Shown: positions 49,577 through 59,683, counted from the first letter of the stretch. The stretch is 64,000 nucleotides of DNA from an uncultured Erythrobacter sp. (GCA_947488325.1 CANKYZ010000003.1:62001-126000); one strand, 5' to 3'. Translations and numbers: made by a program. Notes: generated from the sequence alone by a model not told the origin.

Positions 49577-51259
49577 ATGAGTGTCATGGATCAAATTGCT
49601 GCGCCAACCGTAGATTGCGCACCGCAAAACGGCGCACGCGATCAGTCATGGTTTGCGCTCGCGGGCCTTGCGATCATCGCACTAATTCAAGTGCATTTTG
49701 CGCTCTCCAGGACGATCAATTGGGACGAGTTCTATTTCTACGGACAGATCGTCGATTTCACACAGGGCGAATCCTTGCGTCCGCTGCAGACATTGCACGT
49801 GCAATTGCTTCAATGGATCCCCAGTATTGCCTCAACCGGCGTTGATGGCATCATCATTGGCCGTCTGGTCATGCTGGCCTGCGCCCTTGCAACGGCGTTT
49901 TGCGTGGTCGCGATCGCGGGAAAGTTCGCACGCCGCGACTATGCCCTTACTGCGGGCCTCATCTGGCTCGCTGCTGGATTTACAATGCAGCACGGTTGGT
50001 CATTCCGCACCGATCCGCTGGCAGCAGCATTGATTGCCGGGGCAATGGCAGTGCTAGCCCGATCAAGGCTCTCCACTGCATGTGTACTCTTGGCTGGCGT
50101 TCTAATCGGAATTGCGGGCATGGTAACGTTGAAGTCGGTCCTGTTTGCACCCGCATTTGCAGGACTTGCATGGCTGCGGTGGTCAGAAGCCAAGTTCACG
50201 ACCAAAACTGCCAATCGCGTTGTGGCCATACCTATCGCCGCAGGCACCGCCTTTGCCGTCTTGTATGTCTGGCATGGTTCAATCCTTGGTGATGGGACCG
50301 CATCGACAGCAACGTCTTATGCGGGCAATGTTGGCGGTTCCATGCTGTTTGCCGGTTGGCCCATCTATCTGCATTTCGCCGTCAAAGGCGCGATCCTGTC
50401 AGTCTCTGCCGTGGCTACCATTGCGGTGACGATCGCTGTGCTGGTCAAACGCCCCCGCGATGAAGCAATTGCAATTGCTGGGTTAATCGCGCCACTCGCC
50501 GCGTTGCTGATATATCGCAACACGCTGCCTTATTTCTATCCTATGCTGCTCGTGCCGGTTATTGCCGCAAGCGTTATTGGCATCGCCGCGATTGCAAAAC
50601 GTTACAGCCTGCGCCTATTACTCATCTACACTGTGGTCAGCGGAGTGGTCGTGTGGGCAGTCGACGGCCCATCGCGCATGGAACAACAACGCGACATCCA
50701 AATCGCCGCAGACACCATTCTTACAGAGCCCATTGGCTATTTTGACTTTCCCGACCTTTTGCCCGCACATCGCAAGGCGAACGGTTTCCTGACTCGTTGG
50801 GGCATCGAAAGCACTTATGCGCGCGGACAAGGCTACTTCCGTTCGATCCTTGAGGTTGAAACCGTGCCGCTATTGCTGACCGCAGAGCCTGAGCAGAACC
50901 CAACATTGCTTGCGATCATGGAAGGCCTGCCGCAGCAGGTTCGTTTTCATGAGGAAGAACGGACAGTCCTGCGCGCTACCTATCGCCCATTTTGGGGCCC
51001 TTTCTGGTTGGCAGGCCGCGAAGTTTCCGCTGGTGGATCTGCGCAATATGAAGTTCTCGTGCCCGGCCCCTATACCGTCACCGGCGGTGAAGTTTCGATT
51101 GACGGCGTTGCCTATGATGCGGGTGCTCTCATCAATCTTGAACGTGAATTTGTTGAACTTTCCAATGCAGGCGAGGTGCCCGCTGGGATCATTTGGGGTG
51201 ACAAGCTTCAAGTCCCAGATCACCCCGTACCGAAGCGTCCATATTGGCGCGGGTTTTAG
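49577..51259 (+). CDS. Multi-TM glycosyltransferase (GT39/GT83-like, putative)
   Basis: Multi-TM protein with TINWDEFYFYGQI near the N-terminus, sits between two GTs. Confidence 0.65.
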   Translation: MSVMDQIAAPTVDCAPQNGARDQSWFALAGLAIIALIQVHFALSRTINWDEFYFYGQIVDFTQGESLRPLQTLHVQLLQWIPSIASTGVDGIIIGRLVMLACALATAFCVVAIAGKFARRDYALTAGLIWLAAGFTMQHGWSFRTDPLAAALIAGAMAVLARSRLSTACVLLAGVLIGIAGMVTLKSVLFAPAFAGLAWLRWSEAKFTTKTANRVVAIPIAAGTAFAVLYVWHGSILGDGTASTATSYAGNVGGSMLFAGWPIYLHFAVKGAILSVSAVATIAVTIAVLVKRPRDEAIAIAGLIAPLAALLIYRNTLPYFYPMLLVPVIAASVIGIAAIAKRYSLRLLLIYTVVSGVVVWAVDGPSRMEQQRDIQIAADTILTEPIGYFDFPDLLPAHRKANGFLTRWGIESTYARGQGYFRSILEVETVPLLLTAEPEQNPTLLAIMEGLPQQVRFHEEERTVLRATYRPFWGPFWLAGREVSAGGSAQYEVLVPGPYTVTGGEVSIDGVAYDAGALINLEREFVELSNAGEVPAGIIWGDKLQVPDHPVPKRPYWRGF

Positions 51260-51274
51260 GCGGAGTTCTGATAG

Positions 51275-52381
51275 ATGAATTCTATGCCAAGCGATCTCCA
51301 CGCCCACGCCGCAAGCACCGCAACAGGTGCACGCGTACTGTTCATCACCCGCAAATGGGGACCTGCTGTTGGCGGGATGGAAACCTATTGCGAGCGGCTG
51401 ACTGAAGAACTGGCGAAGCTTCAACCTGTCGATGTTATTGCGCTGAAAGGTAGAGCTGACGGCAGCCCGCCCGGTGCGCTTTCGCTCCTAGCTTTCCCAT
51501 TCACCATCCTGCGTCGATTTTCTCAGATGCCTGACAAGCCAGCTATTGTGCATCTTGGCGATATGGCGATTTGGCCGGTTGGATTGCTAACAACTTTGTT
51601 CTTCTCTTCTGCACAGATCGTGCTTTCTGCGCACGGCACAGACATCGCCTATGGCGCCCGCGGCGGAGTGCGAGGTTCGCTCTACGCTGCCTATCTTGGG
51701 CTAGGTGCTCGACTGCTTTCAAAAGCGCGGGTAATCGCAAATTCACAAGCCACGCGTGATCGGCTGCTTGCAATCGATTGGAACAGCGATGCCGTGGTTC
51801 CATTGGCGACAGATCTGCGCAGCGATGCGTCGAGTGATTTCGACCCAAACCAAATTATCTTTGCTGGCAGATTGGTTCGCCGCAAAGGCTGCGCTTGGTT
51901 TGTACATAAAGTCTTACCACTGCTCCCAGAAACCGTCCGTCTGACGGTAATCGGCACTCGTTGGGATGAGGCGGAAAATTCCGTACTCAGCCACCCTCAA
52001 GTCGAGTTTCTAGGTCCCAAACCACAGGCTCAGTTGGCACAGTACTTCGCCAAAGCCGGTTGTGTAATCGTGCCCAATATTGAGCTGGGCAATGGCGAAT
52101 ATGAAGGTTTTGGCCTGGTCGCACCCGAAGCCGCAAGCGCTGGCGGCGTCGTACTAGCTGCCTCGAGCGGCGGACTGAAAGATGCCGTAATTGATGGCGA
52201 GACCGGGTTTTCGCTCCCCGCAGGCGACGCTCAAGCTTGGGCGGACAAAATTGCAAAAGTAGCTGGTTGGAGCGCGGAAAAGCGCACCGCATTCATTGCC
52301 ACCTCACAGGCAACGGCTCAGCACCATTATAGCTGGAGCCGAGTCGCTACGCAAACGATTGAGGCTTACACGGCTTCTTAA
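51275..52381 (+). CDS. Glycosyltransferase family 4
   Basis: RKWGPAVGGMETYCERL, FAGRLVRRKGCAWFV, EGFGLVAPEAASAGGVVLAASSGGLKDAV. Confidence 0.9.
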   Translation: MNSMPSDLHAHAASTATGARVLFITRKWGPAVGGMETYCERLTEELAKLQPVDVIALKGRADGSPPGALSLLAFPFTILRRFSQMPDKPAIVHLGDMAIWPVGLLTTLFFSSAQIVLSAHGTDIAYGARGGVRGSLYAAYLGLGARLLSKARVIANSQATRDRLLAIDWNSDAVVPLATDLRSDASSDFDPNQIIFAGRLVRRKGCAWFVHKVLPLLPETVRLTVIGTRWDEAENSVLSHPQVEFLGPKPQAQLAQYFAKAGCVIVPNIELGNGEYEGFGLVAPEAASAGGVVLAASSGGLKDAVIDGETGFSLPAGDAQAWADKIAKVAGWSAEKRTAFIATSQATAQHHYSWSRVATQTIEAYTAS

Positions 52382-52385
52382 ATTG

Positions 52386-53429
52386 TCAGCCAGATTTGCG
52401 GTTTCGCAATGACTTTATCGCAGTACCCGGATCGCTTGCCACTGCTCTAGCAAGGTACAGTAAATGTCCGCGCGCATACCATGCAAACGCTGCCGTAATG
52501 GTGGGCGATGACAATCCTCCTCCGCGCGAGAGCACTGCATCAGCCAACAGGCCCGCCGTCATCTGCTTAACCCAGCGGCGATGCGCATCGGTTGGAGCAG
52601 CGCGGCCATCATGCAAAATCATCGCATCCGCACCCGCCACTGCCGTGCGGAGAATCTCAGGGTTAGCTTCCGCATTGTACGAAAACAGAGCGACTAGAGG
52701 TTCAAGTTTCGTTGCAACATCAATAGGCAATCGAGCGGCCAAATGTGCCTGCCCAATTGCCGCACAATTTTGCGCTTGTTCATGGCGTTTCGCATGCGTG
52801 ATCGCGCCTTCATGACGGCGGTATTGGATAAGCGTCTGCGGCAGCCTGCGTGTGGGGCCATATGTGGCCAACCGTCCCCACAGATCGAAATCCTGCGCTG
52901 TGCGAAATTGTTCGTCATAACGGATGGGTGCTTTCCCATCCGGACAACGACGAAAGAAGAATGTCGGATGCGGTGCGGGCGGATTCCAGCCAAGCAGCCA
53001 GCGCACCTGCCAATCATCCAGAGGCTCTGTCACCGTGCGCATTGATCTGCCGTGCCCATCGATCATCTCAAATCCCGAAGTCACGCCCACTTCAGCCGGA
53101 TGGCTCTCCATGAAATCGTGCTGAACCGCCAATCGCTGCGGCAGGCACACATCATCAGCATCAATGCGCGCAATATAATCCCCGCGCGCTTCATCCAGCC
53201 CGCGATTAAGAGACCGTGTGAGGCCAATATTAGTCTTGTTCGTCAGGATACGAATGCGCGGATCGGTACCTGCAGCGTCAACCAGAATTGCCGGTGAACC
53301 ATCACTAGACGCGTCATCAACGATTAGAAATTCATAATCGGTAAAAGTCTGAGCAGCTATACTCGCCAACGTTGCGCGTAAGAATTGCTCGCCATTGTGG
53401 ACACCCATCAAGACAGTGACGGCAGGCAT
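52386..53429 (-). CDS. Glycosyltransferase family 2
   Basis: TVLMGVHNGEQFLRATLASIAAQTFTDYEFLIVDDASSDGS, ARIDADDVCLPQRL. Confidence 0.92.
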   Translation of the reverse strand: MPAVTVLMGVHNGEQFLRATLASIAAQTFTDYEFLIVDDASSDGSPAILVDAAGTDPRIRILTNKTNIGLTRSLNRGLDEARGDYIARIDADDVCLPQRLAVQHDFMESHPAEVGVTSGFEMIDGHGRSMRTVTEPLDDWQVRWLLGWNPPAPHPTFFFRRCPDGKAPIRYDEQFRTAQDFDLWGRLATYGPTRRLPQTLIQYRRHEGAITHAKRHEQAQNCAAIGQAHLAARLPIDVATKLEPLVALFSYNAEANPEILRTAVAGADAMILHDGRAAPTDAHRRWVKQMTAGLLADAVLSRGGGLSSPTITAAFAWYARGHLLYLARAVASDPGTAIKSLRNRKSG

Positions 53430-53620
53430 TACCTTAGTACTCCGCTCAAAACTTCGAGCGCAGACAGCCTCAAGTCATCAAGTTCAGCTTTCACATCAAC
53501 CCCTTGCAAAAACATGCTCAGCTTGAATGCCGCCTTCAAGCTTGCAGGAAATCCACGCTGCACAGGCTGCGGGATCACCATTGCATCGGAGGAATTAATC
53601 GTATTGATCATTGCCCGCAT
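53429..53620 (-). CDS. Possible 63-aa protein translationally coupled to the GT2 gene
   Basis: TAATG stop/start overlap with downstream GT2; no recognisable domain. Confidence 0.3.
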   Translation of the reverse strand: MRAMINTINSSDAMVIPQPVQRGFPASLKAAFKLSMFLQGVDVKAELDDLRLSALEVLSGVLR

Positions 53621-53686
53621 TAACCCGGTAGTTACTAAGATTTCTTACCTAACGGTTATAACTACTAGCGAGCGATCGAACACAAA

Positions 53687-54421
53687 ATGTCGACAACAGT
53701 GCAATCCCCCGATTCCCTATACGGAACCGATTTCCATGCAAACAGAGACACGCGCACTCGCGCCGCCTCTCGGCAGATACTGAACACAGTGAAGGAGTGG
53801 ATCGAACCGGAGAGCGCTTGCGACGTTGGTTGCGGGGTTGGTACCTGGCTGGCAGTTGCGCGCGAATTGGGCATTGACGACGTCCAAGGCTTCGAAGGGC
53901 CATGGGCAAAGACAGCCAATCTGGTTCTGGATGCTGGCGACGTAAGTTTTCAGAACCTTGAGACCAAAGTTGAGATGGATCGGACCTACGATCTCGTCAT
54001 TTCGTTGGAAGTTGCCGAACACCTTGATGCTGCTCGCGCACCCGGCTTTGTCGCCGATTTGTGCGCTTTGGGTGACTGTGTGTTGTTTTCAGCCGCTATC
54101 CCGCTTCAGGGCGGGACTGGCCATATTAACGAGCAATGGCAAAGCTATTGGGCTACGCATTTCGCCGCACAGGGCTATACAGCTTTCGACCTTATCCGCC
54201 CGTTAATCTGGCAAGATCAGGATATTGCATTTTGGTATCGTCAGAACATGCTAATTTATGCACGTGCAGGATCAGAGGCTGCAGCAAAACTAGCCAAGGT
54301 CTCCCCGGCAGCATCGACCATGCTCGATTTGGTCCATCCTGATCAGTATCTGCATGCCGAAGCCGCGCAACCTGCTCGCGCAATCTCGCGCAAGGTCAAA
54401 AAGGTCTTGGGCCGCGTTTAA
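53687..54421 (+). CDS. Class I SAM-dependent methyltransferase
   Basis: SACDVGCGVGTWLAVARELG, DLVISLEVAEHLD. Confidence 0.88.
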   Translation: MSTTVQSPDSLYGTDFHANRDTRTRAASRQILNTVKEWIEPESACDVGCGVGTWLAVARELGIDDVQGFEGPWAKTANLVLDAGDVSFQNLETKVEMDRTYDLVISLEVAEHLDAARAPGFVADLCALGDCVLFSAAIPLQGGTGHINEQWQSYWATHFAAQGYTAFDLIRPLIWQDQDIAFWYRQNMLIYARAGSEAAAKLAKVSPAASTMLDLVHPDQYLHAEAAQPARAISRKVKKVLGRV

Positions 54422-55713
54422 GTCAATGATTGAGCAGCACGTAGACCAACCTCGCGAGCTGTCACCGACCAGCCAAACACTGCCCACACAGTTTCAAATG
54501 CAATATGGGCAAGCACGGCAGCCATCAGGCCTAGCGGTCCGATGAATGCCAACAATACAGCGAAAAACGCCAAATTGCCGAGCGCAATCATAGTCGTAAA
54601 TTGCTTCGCAATATCGAAGGCAATCATGATCGGCGGCAAGGCAGCTCCGGTCAAATAGAACGTCTTTGCAACGAGCAAGCCAATCACCAGCCAATAGGCG
54701 GCCTGAAATTCCGGTCCGAACGCGATAGTCAGCACAGCTGGCGTCGCGACAGCCATAATTGCAGTCACTGCCAGACTTGCACCGGCAACACCCAAACTTG
54801 TCCAAAGCGCAAATCGAAACGCGCGTCTATCCTCTCCCGCGGAGACATAGCGAGAAACGGGTACGCTGGCTGCCTGATGTAAGGGTTTGCCAAATTGACC
54901 GACAAGTGCCGCAAGGTTCTTGGCCGCTCGCAGCAGAGCCGCCGCCGCCTCGCCCAAAAACGCACCTACGATCAACACATCACCTTCTTGGCTTAAAATA
55001 CGCAGACCATAAGTGAAGTTGGTCTGCCACATTTGCGGCCAGAAATTGGGGGCCGCAGCAATCGCCTCGCGCGCATCCGCGCTCCGCAAACCGTCTAGTC
55101 CGTCGCCGCGCAGTGATACTAAAGCCCACGCCAAAAATGCGATATTTGCCGTCGCCTCGCCAATGAACCAAATCAGGAGAAACGTCTCTGCCCCAGCGCC
55201 CCAAATCCACGCCGCAAGCGAGGCGATCAGAATGGTTATCGACGCTGTGACAGGACGCAATCCAATCGCGCCAAACCGATCAAAGCACCGCAGTCCTGCC
55301 TCCACTGCGCCAAATGCCCGCGTTGAAATCACTACGCAATAGGCCGCTCCCAGTCCCAACCAACCAGCATCGATCCCAAGCCAGGGCGCAATAATCGGCA
55401 ACAGCAAAACCGCGATAATGGTCGCAGCAAAAGCTGTCCCAAAATCTACGAGTAATCCTGCTTTTATCAACCCGCGCACGCGGTTGTCATCTCCACGATT
55501 TTGCGCTTCGGCGAGGAGGTTCGTAAGCACATTGACCGACTGGAAATTCAAAAGTCCGTCAACAACACGGACATAGGCCTGGATCAGGATTAGAGTACCA
55601 AGTACCGCCAGATCCAGCGCCTGCGCGGCAATCGCAAAAATTGCCAATTGCAGCACGCCATTGGCAGCGTTTCCGCCAACCAGCTTACTCCATGCTTTAA
55701 GCAATTTTTGCAT
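54418..55713 (-). CDS. Polysaccharide flippase-like (MOP/Wzx) membrane protein
   Basis: Multi-TM, ~12 helices, in a glycosyltransferase cluster. Confidence 0.8.
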   Translation of the reverse strand: MQKLLKAWSKLVGGNAANGVLQLAIFAIAAQALDLAVLGTLILIQAYVRVVDGLLNFQSVNVLTNLLAEAQNRGDDNRVRGLIKAGLLVDFGTAFAATIIAVLLLPIIAPWLGIDAGWLGLGAAYCVVISTRAFGAVEAGLRCFDRFGAIGLRPVTASITILIASLAAWIWGAGAETFLLIWFIGEATANIAFLAWALVSLRGDGLDGLRSADAREAIAAAPNFWPQMWQTNFTYGLRILSQEGDVLIVGAFLGEAAAALLRAAKNLAALVGQFGKPLHQAASVPVSRYVSAGEDRRAFRFALWTSLGVAGASLAVTAIMAVATPAVLTIAFGPEFQAAYWLVIGLLVAKTFYLTGAALPPIMIAFDIAKQFTTMIALGNLAFFAVLLAFIGPLGLMAAVLAHIAFETVWAVFGWSVTAREVGLRAAQSLT

Positions 55714-56122
55714 ATATTGTGTCTGGCAATCCCTATTGAGCGCTCCAATTTGCGCCGTCGAAATCTCAAGCCTTGAACCTCTTATAGTAAAGCGCGGTTT
55801 AGCATATCTGCCAACCCGCCCGCTTGTCCTGGGGTAAAAGTCGGCCCTCCAAATAGATCGCCAAGTCCCGCCGCTTTAGGCTTGTTCTGAACGTTGTGAA
55901 ACATGACCCTTGACCAGTTTAGGTAATGATATTCGTCACTTGGCTTAGGCATTCCCCCTCAGAATGGATGATCTTGTAAAGAAGTGTGCTGCGATACGGA
56001 ATTAGGTGTAAACTTTGGGGAAAATTAAGGTTTCCGGTTTATTCACCAAACTTCGAGAGGCGCTGTTCGCGATGTTCTGCGAAGAGGTGCATGGATTTTT
56101 TAGAGCCTTGGGGGCCTGAGTA

Positions 56123-57661
56123 ATGAGCGCATTCGGTAAAAAGGGCGGCGCTGGCGGGATGACGCCGGGCGCAAAACCTGCATTTGGCGTGGCCCGACCG
56201 ATGAAGGGCGGGAGCCCGAAGATCGATGATACTGACGGCGGTGAGCAATTCCCACCGCTTCCAGGCGAAGATTCGAAATCCGAAAAACCCAAACCGGCCC
56301 CTGCCAGCAAACCAAGCGGCAATGCGACCGCTAACGCGATGGATCGACTTGCTGAACGCATGAACGCTACTAACGCGGCCGAATCAGAAGCCGGCGGTTT
56401 TGAAGCGAGCGTCCACAAGATTAAGGAACAGGTGCTTCCGCGCCTGCTCGAACGTGTTGATCCCGAAGCGGCAGCGACGCTTTCCAAGGAAGAACTTTCC
56501 GAAGAATTCCGCCCGATCATCATGGAAGTGTTGGCCGAACTGAAGGTCACATTGAACCGCCGTGAGCAATTTGCGCTCGAAAAGGTTCTGATTGATGAAC
56601 TTTTGGGCTTTGGTCCGCTTGAAGAATTGCTTAATGATCCGGACATTTCCGACATCATGGTCAATGGCCCAGACCAGACCTATATTGAGAAAAAGGGTAA
56701 GTTAACCGTTGCACCCATCCGGTTCCGCGATGAACAGCACCTTTTCCAGATCGCTCAGCGTATTGTGAACCAGGTTGGCCGCCGCGTCGACCAAACCACG
56801 CCGTTGGCCGATGCTCGTTTGAAAGACGGCTCTCGTGTGAACGTCATCGTTCCACCTCTGTCTTTGCGCGGCACTGCGATCTCAATTCGTAAATTCTCCG
56901 AGAAACCGATCACCTTGGACATGCTCAAAGAATTCGGTTCGATGAGTGAGAAAATGTGTACCGCGCTGAAAATCGCGGGAGCTTGCCGAATGAACGTGGT
57001 TATTTCAGGCGGTACGGGTTCTGGTAAAACGACCATGCTCAACGCTCTGTCGAAGATGATCGATCCGGGTGAGCGCGTTTTGACGATTGAGGATGCCGCA
57101 GAGCTTCGTTTGCAACAGCCACATTGGCTGCCGCTAGAAACACGTCCGCCTAACCTTGAAGGGCAAGGCGCGATCACGATTGGCGACCTTGTGAAGAACG
57201 CCCTGCGTATGCGCCCTGATCGGATTATTCTGGGTGAGATTCGCGGGGCAGAATGTTTCGACCTTCTGGCCGCCATGAACACGGGCCACGATGGCTCAAT
57301 GTGTACGCTTCACGCCAACAGCCCGCGCGAATGCCTTGGCCGTATGGAAAACATGATCTTGATGGGTGACATTAAGATCCCAAAACAGGCGATTTCGACC
57401 CAGATTGCAGAATCAGTTGACCTGATCGTTCAGGTAAAACGTCTGCGCGATGGTTCACGCCGCACTACCGACATCACCGAAGTGATCGGGATGGAAGGCG
57501 ATGTGATCGTCACACAGAACTTGTTCAAATTCGAATATCTCGATGAGAGCGAAGACGGCAAGATTTTGGGCGAGTTCCGCGCATCAGGCCTACGCCCCTA
57601 TACGCTTGAAAAAGCTCGTCAATACGGGTTCGATCAAGCGTATTTGGAAGCGTGTCTCTAA
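56123..57661 (+). CDS. cpaF: CpaF family type II/IV secretion ATPase
   Basis: LLGFGPLEELLNDPDISDIMVNGPDQTYIEKKGKL, SGGTGSGKTTMLNAL, RMRPDRIILGEIRGAE, TGHDGSMCTLHANSPRE. Confidence 0.95.
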   Translation: MSAFGKKGGAGGMTPGAKPAFGVARPMKGGSPKIDDTDGGEQFPPLPGEDSKSEKPKPAPASKPSGNATANAMDRLAERMNATNAAESEAGGFEASVHKIKEQVLPRLLERVDPEAAATLSKEELSEEFRPIIMEVLAELKVTLNRREQFALEKVLIDELLGFGPLEELLNDPDISDIMVNGPDQTYIEKKGKLTVAPIRFRDEQHLFQIAQRIVNQVGRRVDQTTPLADARLKDGSRVNVIVPPLSLRGTAISIRKFSEKPITLDMLKEFGSMSEKMCTALKIAGACRMNVVISGGTGSGKTTMLNALSKMIDPGERVLTIEDAAELRLQQPHWLPLETRPPNLEGQGAITIGDLVKNALRMRPDRIILGEIRGAECFDLLAAMNTGHDGSMCTLHANSPRECLGRMENMILMGDIKIPKQAISTQIAESVDLIVQVKRLRDGSRRTTDITEVIGMEGDVIVTQNLFKFEYLDESEDGKILGEFRASGLRPYTLEKARQYGFDQAYLEACL

Positions 57662-57900
57662 AGGTTTCCGAGCACAACCGGCAGGCTCGTTGCCAACAAT
57701 CCGCCTCCGATAATCGCGCTTGCGATGAAGAGGTTTGTCCATGGCACCCAGCCGACTTTTTCCAATCGGTCGATAGATCGGCGTTTGTTCCGTGCGCGCT
57801 CCATCACGAGGCACACAGCTGCGAATATCCAACTCGCAAAGCCTGATAGCATCAGCATCACTGCGTCGCTGGCAAATTCGAGTTGTGCGAGCCATTCCAT
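57658..57900 (-). CDS. Small hypothetical membrane protein (80 aa)
   Basis: MEWLAQLEFASDAVMLMLSGFASWIFAAVCLVMERARNKRRS... two TM helices. Confidence 0.55.
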   Translation of the reverse strand: MEWLAQLEFASDAVMLMLSGFASWIFAAVCLVMERARNKRRSIDRLEKVGWVPWTNLFIASAIIGGGLLATSLPVVLGNL

Positions 57901-57964
57901 ATCGCGGGTGATGTAGTGATGCGCGCGGCTTGCGCAAACCCACCAGCTGCCTAAAGCCAGATAA

Positions 57965-58891
57965 ATGGATGGCTCAGTCGCCCGCCCTCGCCCGTTTCTT
58001 GCGCTGGGCCTGCGTCTAGCAACCGCCGCAACGCTTGCCACGATGGCTATGCTGTTAAAGCTTGCCTCGACGCGCGGCGTCCATTTGGCGGAACTGGTCT
58101 TCTGGCGCCAAACAATCACTTTGGTCATCCTCACCGGGCTGCTGGCCGCAACAGGTAAATTCGCGAGCATTAAGACAAAGCGGTTTGGAGCCCATACCCA
58201 GCGCGCAGTCTATGGCATTACGGGCATGTTCTTTGTCTATGGCGCAGTCATCCTGCTGCCATTGGCCGAAGCGACCGCGATCAGTTTCACCACACCGTTC
58301 TTCGCCGTGATGCTGTCGGTTATCTTGTTTGGCGACACCGTTGGGCGGTATCGCTGGGGCGCAGTCGCGCTTGGTTTTGGCGGAGTGCTGATTCTCACTC
58401 GGCCTGCATTCGGATTTGGAGCGGTGACGTCCATCGATCCGATCGGCGCAATCATTGGATTGGTAGCTGCACTTCTTGTTGCAGCGATCAGTTTCCAAAT
58501 TCAGGATCTGAACAAGACTGAGGCACCCTGGAGCATCGTTTTCTGGTTTACCGCGCTCACGGCGCCGCCAATGCTGATCATCCTGCCCTTTGTGATCCAG
58601 CCTCATGATGCACAAACATGGGGTATTATTGTCGCGATGGCTTTGTTTGGCGCACTTGGTCAGATTTTGCTCACAAGCTCGCTCCGCTTTGGTTCTGCCG
58701 GAGTGATCCTGCTGATGGATTACACTGCGCTGTTATGGGCGACATGGTATGGCTATACGGTTTTTGACCGCTCGCCTCCAACCAATCTGTGGCTTGGAGC
58801 TCCGCTCATCATCGCTGCCGGGCTACTCATCGCATGGAGGGAGAGGCGCCTGGCCGTATCCCGCGAAAAAGTCGAGACAACCCCTAACTAG
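57965..58891 (+). CDS. DMT family (EamA) transporter
   Basis: Ten TM helices, two EamA halves. Confidence 0.88.
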   Translation: MDGSVARPRPFLALGLRLATAATLATMAMLLKLASTRGVHLAELVFWRQTITLVILTGLLAATGKFASIKTKRFGAHTQRAVYGITGMFFVYGAVILLPLAEATAISFTTPFFAVMLSVILFGDTVGRYRWGAVALGFGGVLILTRPAFGFGAVTSIDPIGAIIGLVAALLVAAISFQIQDLNKTEAPWSIVFWFTALTAPPMLIILPFVIQPHDAQTWGIIVAMALFGALGQILLTSSLRFGSAGVILLMDYTALLWATWYGYTVFDRSPPTNLWLGAPLIIAAGLLIAWRERRLAVSREKVETTPN

Positions 58892-58925
58892 TTCCGCTAT
58901 GACCTGCGTGACGAAAGGAAATGCT

Positions 58926-59099
58926 ATGATCCGCAAAACCGTAATTGCCGCCGCCCTCGCCGCTCTGACTTTGACCAGCGCCGCCTGCAACACCGTCCAA
59001 GGGCTAGGCCGCGATATCGAATCTGTTGGCCGTGAAGGCGAAGAAGTGATCAGCCACGCTCCAGTTGAAACCCAACAGGACGTTCAGGCGGTCCGGTAA
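58926..59099 (+). CDS. Entericidin A/B family lipoprotein
   Basis: Lipoprotein signal ALTLTSAAC then NTVQGLGRDIESVGREGEEV. Confidence 0.88.
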   Translation: MIRKTVIAAALAALTLTSAACNTVQGLGRDIESVGREGEEVISHAPVETQQDVQAVR

Positions 59100-59683
59100 A
59101 CCAGAATCAGGTTGTTGGCGGGCATTGCGTGCCGTGCGGTGCGCGTAAAGCCATTTGCGATCCCAAGCTGGTCCACGTCCTCAACATTACGGATGCCCCA
59201 TTGCTCATTTCGAGAACGCAGGCTCTCGTCAAAAGCGAGGTTTGATCCCGCGGTCTCCACGCCTTGCTCAAAATATGGGCCGTAGAGAATAAGCGGCAAA
59301 TTCTTGCCGCTCAAAATACAGGCACCGCCTTTGAACAATCCCTCGGTTGCCGACCACGGACTGATATGGATCATGTTGATGCACAAAATTGCATCAACAT
59401 GATCCACTTCCCAATCTGCCGGTGCACTGGCATCAAGCAGCATCGATTTTCGCAAATTGGATCCGGCAAATTCAGCGCCGTAAGCTTGGATTGACGCAAG
59501 CGCCCTAGGATCTGGATCGGTTGGCTGCCATTCCAAATCACCAAACCGTTCTGCCAGAAAGACCGCGTGTTCGCCGGACCCGCTCGCAACTTCCAGAACC
59601 AGTCCGCTATCGGGCAATTGCTCGGCTAAGACCGCCGCGATCGCCTCTCTATTACGTAGCGCGGCGGGCGCGTGTTTTTTCAT
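59084..59683 (-). CDS. DUF938 family SAM-dependent methyltransferase
   Basis: VLEVASGSGEHAVFLAERFGDLEWQPTDPD, CINMIHISPWSATEGLFKGG. Confidence 0.9.
   Translation of the reverse strand: MKKHAPAALRNREAIAAVLAEQLPDSGLVLEVASGSGEHAVFLAERFGDLEWQPTDPDPRALASIQAYGAEFAGSNLRKSMLLDASAPADWEVDHVDAILCINMIHISPWSATEGLFKGGACILSGKNLPLILYGPYFEQGVETAGSNLAFDESLRSRNEQWGIRNVEDVDQLGIANGFTRTARHAMPANNLILVYRTA
59367..59406. repeat. Perfect inverted repeat: 17-bp arms, 6-nt spacer
   Basis: TGGATCATGTTGATGCA-CAAAAT-TGCATCAACATGATCCA. Confidence 0.95.
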
